Shown in pieces: positions 1 through 6,061 of a stretch of 7,348 bases of DNA. The stretch comes from Actinomycetota bacterium (GTDB lineage: Bacteria > Actinomycetota > Acidimicrobiia > Acidimicrobiales > Ilumatobacteraceae), in assembly GCA_009705435.1 (NCBI GenBank), contig WLTJ01000078.1, forward strand, positions 1-7,348, given 5' to 3'. The notes under the pieces were generated by a model. It was not told the DNA's origin. It did no database searches and saw nothing but the letters and a program-made list of their open reading frames with translations. The translations under genes were made by a program, and so were the position numbers. How positions within the stretch are numbered: the first letter of the stretch is position 1; each line of letters begins with the position of its first letter.

Positions 1-329
1 CAACCTTTGGCTACATCAACGCTTCGTGGACTTTACGTGCCGATGTGGTGGCTAATTACACGTGTCGTTTGTTAAACAAAATGAAGTCGACAGGCACTCA
101 GCAAGCCACCCCCCGACTACGAGCGCAAGATCAAAACATGACACCAAGGCCGTGGATTAATGACTTCTCTGCTGGCTATATGGAGCGCATGATGCACCTC
201 ATGCCCAGGCAGGGTGACCATGCCCCGTGGATCAATCCGCAATTGATCGCTGTTGATAAGCAGATGATTGTCAAGTCGCCCATCGATGACGGCGCGATGC
301 AGTTCAGCAAAGTGAAGACTTCGGTTTAA
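1..329 (+). CDS. Flavin-containing monooxygenase (FMO / Baeyer-Villiger type), C-terminal part only
   Basis: This is the last 108 codons (reading from base 3) of an FAD/NADP-dependent monooxygenase; the N-terminal part with both Rossmann folds lies left of the window. The visible end carries the family's C-terminal signature: a TFGYINASWTLRADV block, then a CRLLNKM segment, then PWINDFSAGYMERMMHLMPRQG and a final stretch ending in DDGAMQFSK. In this family the GYxNASWTLKAD segment packs near the FAD, and the SGYxxRxxxxxPxQG block follows it. Such enzymes put one oxygen atom from O2 into ketones or onto N/S atoms, or hydroxylate lipophilic substrates, using NADPH in the cytosol. The substrate cannot be read from this fragment. 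It converges on the membrane hydroxylase gene, and the two stop codons overlap at the sequence TTAA. I am confident of the superfamily and less so of Baeyer-Villiger versus other FMO activity. Confidence 0.85.
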   Translation, partial: TFGYINASWTLRADVVANYTCRLLNKMKSTGTQQATPRLRAQDQNMTPRPWINDFSAGYMERMMHLMPRQGDHAPWINPQLIAVDKQMIVKSPIDDGAMQFSKVKTSV

Positions 330-1237
330 GCCGCTGCCTCAGGCTCCCAGCCTGGTCCTGCGAATACATAACGCAAGCGCTCATTGAGATTGTCCGCCTG
401 CTTCACATCACTAACGATGGATGCCATTTCTTGGTACGCCATCTTGATCGGATTCGCAGTGCGAATATTTTTGGTCAATCCATACTGCACTTGACGGATT
501 TCAGGTTCAAAAGTCTTAAAGAGGCGGTCCCAGACAATTAAAATTCCACCATAGTTCTTATCGATGTACTGCTTGTTTGCACCGTGATGGACGCGGTGAT
601 GTGAAGGAGTATTGAAAATCTTTTCAGCCCACTCGGGCAAACGATCAATGGCCTCTGTATGAATCCAGTATTGGTAGAGCAAGTTCAGTTGCCGGGCCTT
701 CATAAAAGTTGAATAGTTATATCCGACTAAGGCCATCGGGATGTACATCCATATTGTTAAGAAGCCTGACCAGGTTTGTCGCAGAGCCGTTGACAGGTTG
801 TATCTTCGTCCCGAATGATGGCCCACATGATCAGCCCAAAATAGACGCACCTCGTGCGTCTTGCGATGATTCCAGTAATACAAGAAATCCCAAGCGATGA
901 TTGCGGTGAGTATCGAACCTCGCCGAGATCCCAGTCGAGACACACGACGCCGAAAGAAAAAGTTGTATCCGCGTTCGTATGTACCTTGCATCACGAAGCC
1001 CATCAAGATTGAGCCCACGAGAAGACCCAAACTTCCAGCGGTATCTTTCTTTTCATAGCCGAGTGGCACTAGTGGATCAGGGGTGGGATTGCCGTCATCA
1101 ACGGGGGCAACTGCATTGACATCTACAAGTTCGCGTAACTGACGCTTCTGGAGAACACGATGTTCCCAGACCATCGTGGCTGCGAAAATTGGCAAGGTGA
1201 TCTTGTCAATGAAGTCGATCTTGCGTATTCCAGCCAT
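326..1237 (-). CDS. Sterol desaturase / fatty acid hydroxylase superfamily protein, alkylglycerol monooxygenase-like
   Basis: A 303-residue membrane-bound non-haem di-iron oxygenase. The histidine clusters of the superfamily are all present: HRKTH (residues 124-128), HVGHH (137-141) and HRVHH (214-218), plus H193 in the WIHTE block. The pattern from QYWIHTE through NTPSHHRVHHGANKQYIDKNYGGILIVWDRLF and the PGWEP element near residues 295-299 are what bacterial homologues of alkylglycerol monooxygenase (TMEM195) show. Hydrophobic segments lie around 68-83, 108-122 and 157-172, as expected for an inner-membrane enzyme. Family members hydroxylate or desaturate lipids and sterols, or cleave ether lipids, with O2. 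It is the last gene of the leftward operon, starting 9 bases after the ABC-F stop with no visible Shine-Dalgarno, so translation probably depends on the preceding gene. The exact substrate is unknown; the AGMO-like label is an inference from the motif context. Confidence 0.88.
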   Translation of the reverse strand: MAGIRKIDFIDKITLPIFAATMVWEHRVLQKRQLRELVDVNAVAPVDDGNPTPDPLVPLGYEKKDTAGSLGLLVGSILMGFVMQGTYERGYNFFFRRRVSRLGSRRGSILTAIIAWDFLYYWNHRKTHEVRLFWADHVGHHSGRRYNLSTALRQTWSGFLTIWMYIPMALVGYNYSTFMKARQLNLLYQYWIHTEAIDRLPEWAEKIFNTPSHHRVHHGANKQYIDKNYGGILIVWDRLFKTFEPEIRQVQYGLTKNIRTANPIKMAYQEMASIVSDVKQADNLNERLRYVFAGPGWEPEAAA

Positions 1238-1246
1238 GGTATGAGG

Positions 1247-2893
1247 TTAGGGCAGACTGATCTTTTTCGCTAGACGCACCGTTGATAGTTTTTCGGGAGC
1301 GGCAAGTCCCTGCATGGCGATTTCGTAATCCGGCAAGGCATACACGTCGCCATCGTCATTGATCATGATGAAGCGATCAAATTTGGCCAAGAATGTACGA
1401 TCGTGGCTCACCGCCACAACGGTTCCCTCAAAACTGTCAAGTGCTCGTTCAAGCGCCTCTGAAGATTCGATATCCAAGTTGTCGGTTGGCTCATCAAGCA
1501 ACAACACATTGTGGCCCTCAATCTCGAGACACAAAATCTCTAGTCGTGCCTTTTGACCACCAGATAAGGTCTGAAACTCTTGGCGGGAATGATTGACCAA
1601 TCCATAACGTGCTAAGGCCTTCATCGACTTCTCATCTTCAATCAAACGATCGCGCACAATGTCTAGACATTGGCGACCAGTGAAGTCGGCGCGGTTATTG
1701 ATCTGTGTGAACACACCCACCGACGTACGCGGCCCAAAAGTCACTGATCCAACATCGGGAGTCACGCCGTTCAGCACCGCAAGAAGGTGACTCTTGCCAG
1801 TTCCGTTCGGACCGATGAGACCCACGCGCTCGCCGTGATGTATCTCATCAGAGAAAGGAAAGAACAAGTCACCAACAGAGACATCGTCAAGTTTCGCAAC
1901 ACGACGCGCAGCATCTGCTCCGCGCAGCCGTACATGTATGTGTTGATCGGCTACAGGTGGCGGTGGCGGACCAGCAGCCACAAACTTTTCCCAACGAGTC
2001 TCTGCTCCATTTGCCTTAGTGGCATTTTTAAAGTTTTGCGCGGCCCGTTGCTTCATGATCTTCATGTGGTGGAACAATCGACGCTCTTCGTCATTCCAGC
2101 GCTTGAGATCGTCACCGAGTAGTTCTTGACGCTTGGCGCGGGCCTCTGGAAAAGTGAGGTATGACCCACCGTGCACCCAAGCACCAGAACCCTCAATGAC
2201 AACAATTTTTGTCGCCACTCGTTCGAGGAGAGTGCGATCGTGGCTGACCATCAGGATTGTCGATCGACAAGACTTGATTTGTTCTTCCAACCAGCCGCGA
2301 GTGGGGATATCGAGATAGTTGTCAGGCTCGTCGAGCAACAAAACATCTGCTCCTGAAGTCAACAACAAATCGAGGACGAGCCTTTTTCGTTCACCGCCAG
2401 ATAGTTCGCTCACTAGTCGGCGAGAAAAATCGTCCACTGTTGTTTTGACGCTTCGTTGAGCAGCAGCCTGCCATTTGGTTTCCAGATCGTATCCACCCAT
2501 GTCGCCCCAGTCGCCAAGGGCCGTGGCGTAACCCATGCCATCGTCGCTGCCATCAGCGAGAGCTTTTTCGGCTGCAACTAAGGCCCGACCCGCCGTTCGC
2601 AAATGTGTGGGCGCGACCTCAATCAGCATTTCTCGCAATGTGTCAGTTGGTCTCGACATGCCGACGTCTTGAGTCATCGACAGAACGCTTCCATTGACGG
2701 TGAAGTCACCGCCATCACATTCGTATTCGCCAGTCAGGATCTTGAGAATGGTGCTTTTGCCGACGCCATTGGCCCCAACCAAAGCAGCATGCTCGCCTGG
2801 CGCAATGCCGAAACTGACATCAAAGAAAAGCTGGTCAGCTCCTGGAGGTGCGTATTCAAGTTCGGAGATGACGATGCTGCTCACACCGCCCAT
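1247..2893 (-). CDS. ABC-F family ATPase (two ABC domains, no membrane part)
   Basis: A 548-residue soluble protein with two ABC nucleotide-binding domains in tandem. Domain 1: Walker A GANGVGKST (40-48), signature LSGGE (164-168), Walker B with E189 in LDEPDNYLD, switch H218. Domain 2: Walker A GPNGTGKSH (361-369), signature LSGGQ (443-447), Walker B with E468 in LDEPTDNLD, switch H497. Both catalytic glutamates are intact, so it should hydrolyse ATP. Between them (about 250-325) is a charged helical linker, the part that in ABC-F proteins reaches the ribosome P-site tRNA; it ends in five consecutive prolines (309-313). No transmembrane segment is seen, so it is not an exporter despite the usual 'ABC transporter' label. 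Known ABC-F proteins act on stalled ribosomes or protect them from antibiotics. DNYLD and GKSH are variants I associate with an actinobacterial subgroup. It lies 21 bases downstream of the MDR gene in the operon; the ribosome binding site is weak (GCGAGA). Confidence 0.93.
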   Translation of the reverse strand: MGGVSSIVISELEYAPPGADQLFFDVSFGIAPGEHAALVGANGVGKSTILKILTGEYECDGGDFTVNGSVLSMTQDVGMSRPTDTLREMLIEVAPTHLRTAGRALVAAEKALADGSDDGMGYATALGDWGDMGGYDLETKWQAAAQRSVKTTVDDFSRRLVSELSGGERKRLVLDLLLTSGADVLLLDEPDNYLDIPTRGWLEEQIKSCRSTILMVSHDRTLLERVATKIVVIEGSGAWVHGGSYLTFPEARAKRQELLGDDLKRWNDEERRLFHHMKIMKQRAAQNFKNATKANGAETRWEKFVAAGPPPPPVADQHIHVRLRGADAARRVAKLDDVSVGDLFFPFSDEIHHGERVGLIGPNGTGKSHLLAVLNGVTPDVGSVTFGPRTSVGVFTQINNRADFTGRQCLDIVRDRLIEDEKSMKALARYGLVNHSRQEFQTLSGGQKARLEILCLEIEGHNVLLLDEPTDNLDIESSEALERALDSFEGTVVAVSHDRTFLAKFDRFIMINDDGDVYALPDYEIAMQGLAAPEKLSTVRLAKKISLP

Positions 2894-2914
2894 TCTCGCT
2901 GCTAAATGGCGTGG

Positions 2915-3919
2915 CTACACCTTTAGGAGCAATTTGCCGTGATGGCCGCCTGTCATCAACATATTTAACATTGCAGGAAAGTTTTCCACACCGTGTTCGA
3001 TCTGCTCACGCATCACCAAATCTCCGCTTCGTAGCCAATCTGCCAGTTGCGCTTCGGCACGAGGGTAATGGGCGGCGAAATGGAAGACAGCGAAGCCTTC
3101 AATACTGGAGTGACGTTCGGCCAATTTGAGGTAATTCTTTGGACCCCGAACTTCAGTCATTTTTTCGTACTGAGAAATCGCACCGCAAATCACAATTCGC
3201 GAACCCAAAACAATGCGCATCAACACATCATCAAGAATTTCTCCACCGACATTGTCAAAAAATACGTTGATGCCATCGGGCGCGAGTTCATCAAGTCGAT
3301 CACCAACATTTTCATTTTTGTAATCAATGGCTGCGTCAAATTTGAGTTCGTCTACTAAGAATTTCGTCTTGTGAGGGCCACCAGCGATGCCGATCACTTT
3401 GCTTGCTCCACTGAGGCGGGCGATTTGCCCAGCCATTGAGCCAACAGCGCCAGCCGCGCCTGAGACCACAACTGTGTCGCCTGGCTTCACTCGTCCCACA
3501 TCAACGATGCCAAAATAAGCAGTCATTCCCGTTGTGAGACCAAGAGCACCAAGAAATGCAGAAGGTGGCGCAACGCTGGTATCGAGTTTACGCATCGTGA
3601 AAGAAGGCATCACGGCATAACTCTGCGAGCACATCGGACCAAAGACATAGTCACCTTCAGCGAAACCTTCTGCTTTGCTCTGCACAACTTGACCGATGCC
3701 CAAAGCAGGAATGACGCCGCCGATCTCTGCCCCTTGATGGAATCCACCCTCATCAAGAGTCGTACGAATAAACGCGTCTATGCCCAAAAGATCAACCTTT
3801 ATGAGCAATTGACCATCTTCTAGTAGCGCAGTTTCTTCTTCGAGATAAGTGAAATTGGAATCGTCAGGGCGACCTGTTGGGCGGCTTTTGAGGATGATTT
3901 TTTTATTTATGTATGTCAT
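2915..3919 (-). CDS. NADP-dependent zinc-free MDR oxidoreductase (CurA / prostaglandin reductase type)
   Basis: A medium-chain dehydrogenase/reductase of 334 residues (335 if the GTG three bases upstream is used; numbers below count from that GTG). It has an N-terminal GroES-like domain, the LGLTTGMTAYFG block (127-138), and a Rossmann fold with the glycine motif SGAAGAVGS (154-162). AGGPHKT (180-186), FDAAIDYK (195-202) and FDNVGGEILD (222-231) follow, then CGAISQY and GPKNY. There are no zinc-ligand cysteines. This pattern belongs to the NADPH-dependent double-bond reductases (leukotriene B4 dehydrogenase/PTGR, curcumin reductase CurA), which reduce the C=C of enones in the cytosol. ATG at 3919 forms a TGATG overlap with the SDR stop and stands 6 bases after a weak GGTGG, so I prefer it; GTG at 3922 gives a GTGA overlap. 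Either way translation is coupled to the SDR. The substrate is unknown. Confidence 0.92.
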   Translation of the reverse strand: MTYINKKIILKSRPTGRPDDSNFTYLEEETALLEDGQLLIKVDLLGIDAFIRTTLDEGGFHQGAEIGGVIPALGIGQVVQSKAEGFAEGDYVFGPMCSQSYAVMPSFTMRKLDTSVAPPSAFLGALGLTTGMTAYFGIVDVGRVKPGDTVVVSGAAGAVGSMAGQIARLSGASKVIGIAGGPHKTKFLVDELKFDAAIDYKNENVGDRLDELAPDGINVFFDNVGGEILDDVLMRIVLGSRIVICGAISQYEKMTEVRGPKNYLKLAERHSSIEGFAVFHFAAHYPRAEAQLADWLRSGDLVMREQIEHGVENFPAMLNMLMTGGHHGKLLLKV

Positions 3920-4674
3920 CACATACCACCATCAACTGACAAGATTTGACCAGTGACCCAACTAGAAGCCGGCGAGACGAAGTACAGCACGGCTTGACCT
4001 AAATCTTCTGGTGTACCGAGTCGTCGCATCGGTAGGCGAATTCTTTTTTCTAACATCGGAAGATCTTTGTCTTCAAGCCGCATGGCTTTCATCATGATCT
4101 CCGTCGGAACGGCGCCAGGCATGATGCAGTTGACGCGAATGCGTGGTCCAAGTTCTTTTGCGTATGTAACAGTCAGCGAGTTCACGCCTGCTTTAGCAGC
4201 CGCGTAATGTCCACTGCCCATCACCGTGCTGACTGCAGCGCGCGAGGAAATGTTGACGATACGTCCACCATCGCGCATGAGTCGTGCCGCAGTATTGGTG
4301 CACACCCAAATTGCAGTGAGATTCAGACGCATCGTGGCATCCCATTCTTTGGCATCAAGATCTGTCAGCGGAGTCTGGATAGGGGACCCACCGGCGTTGT
4401 TGATCCAGATATCAAGATGTCCGAATTCGGAGATGGCTTTTTGTGCAAGTGCTTCAACAGCGTCATTGTCGGTGACATCAGTGGCGAGAGCAATTGCGCG
4501 CCCACCGCGTGCACGTATGCCGGCGGCGACAGCCTCAACTTCGTCTCCACGACGAGCCGCACAGACGACTGCGGCCCCCGCCTCAGCCAAGGTGTTGGCG
4601 ATACCTTCGCCGATTCCCCGTCCTGCACCCGTGACGACAGCAACGTCATCAGACAAATCAAATAGACCACTCAT
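3919..4674 (-). CDS. Short-chain dehydrogenase/reductase (classical SDR)
   Basis: A complete 251-residue classical SDR. It shows the cofactor motif TGAGRGIG (15-22), DVTD (66-69), NNAG (92-95), and the catalytic tetrad N118, S144 (in NISSRA), Y157 and K161 (YAAAK), followed by the IMPGAVPTE loop and the C-terminal GQILSVDGG. Arginines 41-42 right after the second beta strand, with no acidic residue there, point to NADP(H) rather than NAD(H). The enzyme should oxidise an alcohol or reduce a ketone in the cytosol; the motifs do not give the substrate. It is the first gene of the leftward operon. Its start is well fixed by GGAGG at 4681-4685, six bases before the ATG. It is divergent from the TetR gene across a 106-base control region, the usual layout for a repressor and its target. 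Its last bases overlap the MDR start. Confidence 0.95.
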   Translation of the reverse strand: MSGLFDLSDDVAVVTGAGRGIGEGIANTLAEAGAAVVCAARRGDEVEAVAAGIRARGGRAIALATDVTDNDAVEALAQKAISEFGHLDIWINNAGGSPIQTPLTDLDAKEWDATMRLNLTAIWVCTNTAARLMRDGGRIVNISSRAAVSTVMGSGHYAAAKAGVNSLTVTYAKELGPRIRVNCIMPGAVPTEIMMKAMRLEDKDLPMLEKRIRLPMRRLGTPEDLGQAVLYFVSPASSWVTGQILSVDGGM

Positions 4675-4678
4675 GGTG

Positions 4679-4693
4679 AACCTCCATCAGGTT
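4679..4693 (-). promoter_or_regulatory. Possible hairpin over the SDR Shine-Dalgarno
   Basis: Read as the SDR mRNA, AACCT-GATGG-AGGTT can form a 5-bp stem with a 5-base loop. The right arm takes the last three bases (AGG) of the GGAGG ribosome binding site at 4681-4685. Its left arm is shared with the larger palindrome at 4690-4707, so the two hairpins exclude each other. The repeat is seen directly; any effect on translation is inference and needs a transcript that starts upstream of 4707. Confidence 0.3.
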
Positions 4694-4707
4694 GAAGCGG
4701 TTCAACC
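4690..4707. promoter_or_regulatory. 18-bp palindromic operator candidate for the TetR regulator
   Basis: GGTTGAA-GCGG-TTCAACC: two 7-bp arms that are perfect inverted repeats, with a CG centre, so 16 of 18 positions obey the symmetry. It lies between the divergent TetR and SDR genes, four bases upstream of the SDR GGAGG. Its length and symmetry are typical of TetR-family sites. In RNA it would form a 7-bp stem with a 4-base loop, but there is no T-run on the SDR-reading side, so a terminator is unlikely. Which protein binds it is inferred from position. Confidence 0.68.
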
Positions 4708-4718
4708 CTGTGCGAAAA

Positions 4719-4737
4719 GTTACCAGCAGTAAGTAAC
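4719..4737. repeat. Imperfect inverted repeat in the TetR-SDR control region
   Basis: GTTAC-N9-GTAAC, with nested TTAC-N5-GTAA at 4720-4732. It is a second, weaker dyad about 11 bases beyond the 18-bp palindrome, in the area where the SDR promoter should lie. It could be a second operator or part of the promoter: TAACTT on the minus strand at 4722-4717 is a poor -10-like match. Its right half, GTAAGTAAC, recurs with one change at 5430-5438. Confidence 0.3.
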
Positions 4738-4780
4738 GGGGGAAAGAGAAAAATAAAGATTTTTTGGCAACTCCCGTTTT

Positions 4781-5407
4781 ATGGAGCAGACTGCTCGGGT
4801 GTCAGAGTCCATTTCCCGTCGACCAGGCCGTCCGCTTGGAGGCCAGCTTGTTGTTGACCGCGAACACGTTTTGGACGCCGCTGAGCGAGTCATTCGGCGC
4901 GACGGAGCTGGATCATCTTTGGAAGCCGTGGCCGTTGAGGCGGGCGTGACGAAACCCATTGTTTATGACCGAGTTGGAGGTCGCGCGGATCTGGCTGATG
5001 CTCTGGCGGAACGGCTAGCCGATCGCATGGTCTTGGCCACTCGTACCGCTCTAGCAGGGGAAACCCTAAGCCAGACGGGTTTAACTCGTTTTATTGAGGC
5101 CAATCTGCGGACCGTGGCGGATCACCGCGAACTGTTTTTATATGTCACTGGAGGCTCCACCGAACAGACGGCCATTGGACGCCTGTCGCTCGCCGAACGT
5201 TCGACGACGCCCTTGACTAAGACCTTGGCCGTGTGGCGCTCGGGTATTCAGCAAGATCCAGGCGTGGCTGAAGCCTGGGCTTTTGGCATTGTTGGAATGC
5301 TGCAAATGGTCTCCCAATGGTGGATTACCCAAGAAGGTCTGTCGGCCGCCGAGGTGGCAGGGCAAATCAGCGAGCTGTTGTGGAACGGTCTTCCGGGCCG
5401 TACGTGA
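4781..5407 (+). CDS. TetR-family transcriptional regulator
   Basis: A 208-residue regulator. The N-terminal DNA-binding domain begins at about residue 26. DREHVLDAAERVIRRDGAG forms helix 1, SLEAVAVEAGV helix 2, and TKPIVYDRVGGRADL (about 57-71) the recognition helix and the following turn, matching the TetR pattern. A short Arg/Pro-rich tail (RRPGRP, 13-18) precedes it and may touch the minor groove. The rest (about 80-205) is helical and variable, the usual ligand-binding and dimerisation domain, with a family-typical LLWNGL end. Members normally repress adjacent genes until a small, often hydrophobic ligand binds. It is divergent from the SDR operon and upstream of the PPOX-carotenoid oxygenase pair, so it may control both. 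No Shine-Dalgarno precedes the ATG at 4781; GTG at 4799 is a weaker alternative start. The first two thirds of the gene are richer in G+C than the neighbours. Confidence 0.93.
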   Translation: MEQTARVSESISRRPGRPLGGQLVVDREHVLDAAERVIRRDGAGSSLEAVAVEAGVTKPIVYDRVGGRADLADALAERLADRMVLATRTALAGETLSQTGLTRFIEANLRTVADHRELFLYVTGGSTEQTAIGRLSLAERSTTPLTKTLAVWRSGIQQDPGVAEAWAFGIVGMLQMVSQWWITQEGLSAAEVAGQISELLWNGLPGRT

Positions 5408-5429
5408 GGCTCGGAATCCGTCAAATGAG

Positions 5430-5442
5430 GTAAATAACTTAC
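5430..5442. repeat. Short dyad upstream of the PPOX gene
   Basis: GTAA-N5-TTAC, a 13-base element with five of six pairs symmetric. Its first nine bases (GTAAATAAC) differ at one position from GTAAGTAAC at 4729-4737 in the other control region. It could be a shared binding half-site, but the motif is short and AT-rich, so chance is possible. Confidence 0.2.
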
Positions 5443-5448
5443 GCGGGG

Positions 5449-5477
5449 TAGATAAAACTTTTTAGGCGTGTTACTGT
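5449..5477 (+). promoter_or_regulatory. Candidate promoter of the PPOX-carotenoid oxygenase pair
   Basis: TAGATA (5449-5454), matching TTGACA at 4 of 6 positions, is separated by exactly 17 bases from TACTGT (5472-5477), which fits the TANNNT pattern of -10 boxes. Transcription would then start near 5484, inside the palindrome at 5480-5501, where a bound repressor would block it. The match is modest, and the local sequence is AT-rich and offers other possibilities. Confidence 0.3.
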
Positions 5478-5479
5478 CG

Positions 5480-5501
5480 TCACATATTGATCAACTGGTG
5501 A
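5480..5501. promoter_or_regulatory. 22-bp palindromic operator candidate upstream of the PPOX gene
   Basis: TCAC-N3-TTGATCAA-N3-GTGA. The inner 8-bp palindrome and the two outer 4-base arms share one centre (between 5490 and 5491), giving 8 of 11 symmetric pairs. It ends seven bases before the AAAGGA ribosome binding site at 5509-5514, mirroring the placement of the palindrome at 4690-4707 next to the SDR ribosome binding site. The TetR protein encoded just upstream, or an unlinked regulator, could bind here. Confidence 0.45.
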
Positions 5502-5519
5502 ATAATCCAAAGGAACTAC

Positions 5520-6017
5520 ATGTCTAATCACGATAGTTACGAAGACCTCACCGAATGTGCGCTCACACCGGAACTTGAACACAAACTTGTGCATTCATTG
5601 AGTGAGTGCATCTTCATGTGGGTCAATAGCAAAGGTGAACCATTCGGTGTGGTGATGTCGTATTTGCCTAAGGACGGAAAGTTGTGGCTGACTGCCGCCG
5701 AAACACGTAAGCGCATTCCAGCGTTGCGTCGCAATCCGCGTTCATCGATTTGTATTAACAGCACAGGTTCAAAGTTGGGCGGCGGTAAGACCGTGACGTA
5801 CAAGGGTGACTGCATTATTCGCGATGATCGTGAAACCAAAGATTGGTTTTATCCGGAGTTCGCCAATCGTCTACGCCCCGACAGCCAAGCTGCTGCTGAC
5901 GAGTTTCGTAAGTTTCTTGATTCACCGCATCGCGTGATCATGGAATTCACGCCGGATTACACACTGAGTTTCGATGCCACATTGATGTGGGCCCGTTCGC
6001 CAGACGCAGTGAAGTAA
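5520..6017 (+). CDS. Pyridoxamine 5'-phosphate oxidase-fold (FMN/F420-binding split barrel) protein
   Basis: A 165-residue single-domain protein of the PNPOx-like split-barrel group. After an N-terminal helix it reads CIFMWVNSKGEPFGVVMSYL (30-49), GKLWLTAAETRKRIPALRRNP (53-73), SICIN (76-80), VTYKGDCIIRDD (92-103) and VIMEFTPDYTLSFDATL (139-155), the normal strand order of the fold. The basic TRKRIPALRRNP segment is where family members bind the flavin phosphate. In Actinobacteria such proteins use FMN or the deazaflavin F420 as reductases, or bind haem or flavin; sequence alone cannot decide. It is not a true PdxH. The start is supported by AAAGGA five bases upstream. The next gene, the carotenoid oxygenase, begins 44 bases downstream in the same direction with no terminator between, so the two are probably co-transcribed. 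Confidence 0.85.
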   Translation: MSNHDSYEDLTECALTPELEHKLVHSLSECIFMWVNSKGEPFGVVMSYLPKDGKLWLTAAETRKRIPALRRNPRSSICINSTGSKLGGGKTVTYKGDCIIRDDRETKDWFYPEFANRLRPDSQAAADEFRKFLDSPHRVIMEFTPDYTLSFDATLMWARSPDAVK

Positions 6018-6061
6018 GCCAGTTTTACCCGTACAAAATCAAATACTTTAGGAGACACATC

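Noticed and set aside
1787..2122. 111-codon open frame on the + strand opposite the ABC-F gene
   Set aside because: Antisense to the second Walker A and the linker of a well-supported gene; the product has no domain.
1247..2893. Reading the ABC protein as a drug exporter
   Set aside because: It has two ATPase domains joined by a charged linker and no membrane segment, and no permease gene is adjacent; this is ABC-F architecture.
3047..3358. 103-codon open frame on the + strand opposite the MDR gene
   Set aside because: Shadow of the MDR frame, with no ribosome binding site or conserved motif.
4207..4665. 152-codon open frame on the + strand, antisense to the SDR gene
   Set aside because: Another shadow of the SDR reading frame, with no recognisable domain or start signal.
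4226..4732. 168-codon open frame on the + strand, antisense to the SDR gene
   Set aside because: It lies opposite a clear SDR gene with a complete catalytic tetrad. Its Ala/Ser/Arg/Pro-rich translation resembles no family, and it lacks a ribosome binding site.
5384..5401. ACGG-N9-CCGT, a possible terminator hairpin at the TetR 3' end
   Set aside because: Only a 4-bp stem with a 9-base loop, inside the coding sequence, and no T-run follows.
5453..5464. TAAAA-CT-TTTTA dyad
   Set aside because: Low-complexity AT sequence without a GC stem; more likely promoter spacer than a terminator or binding site.
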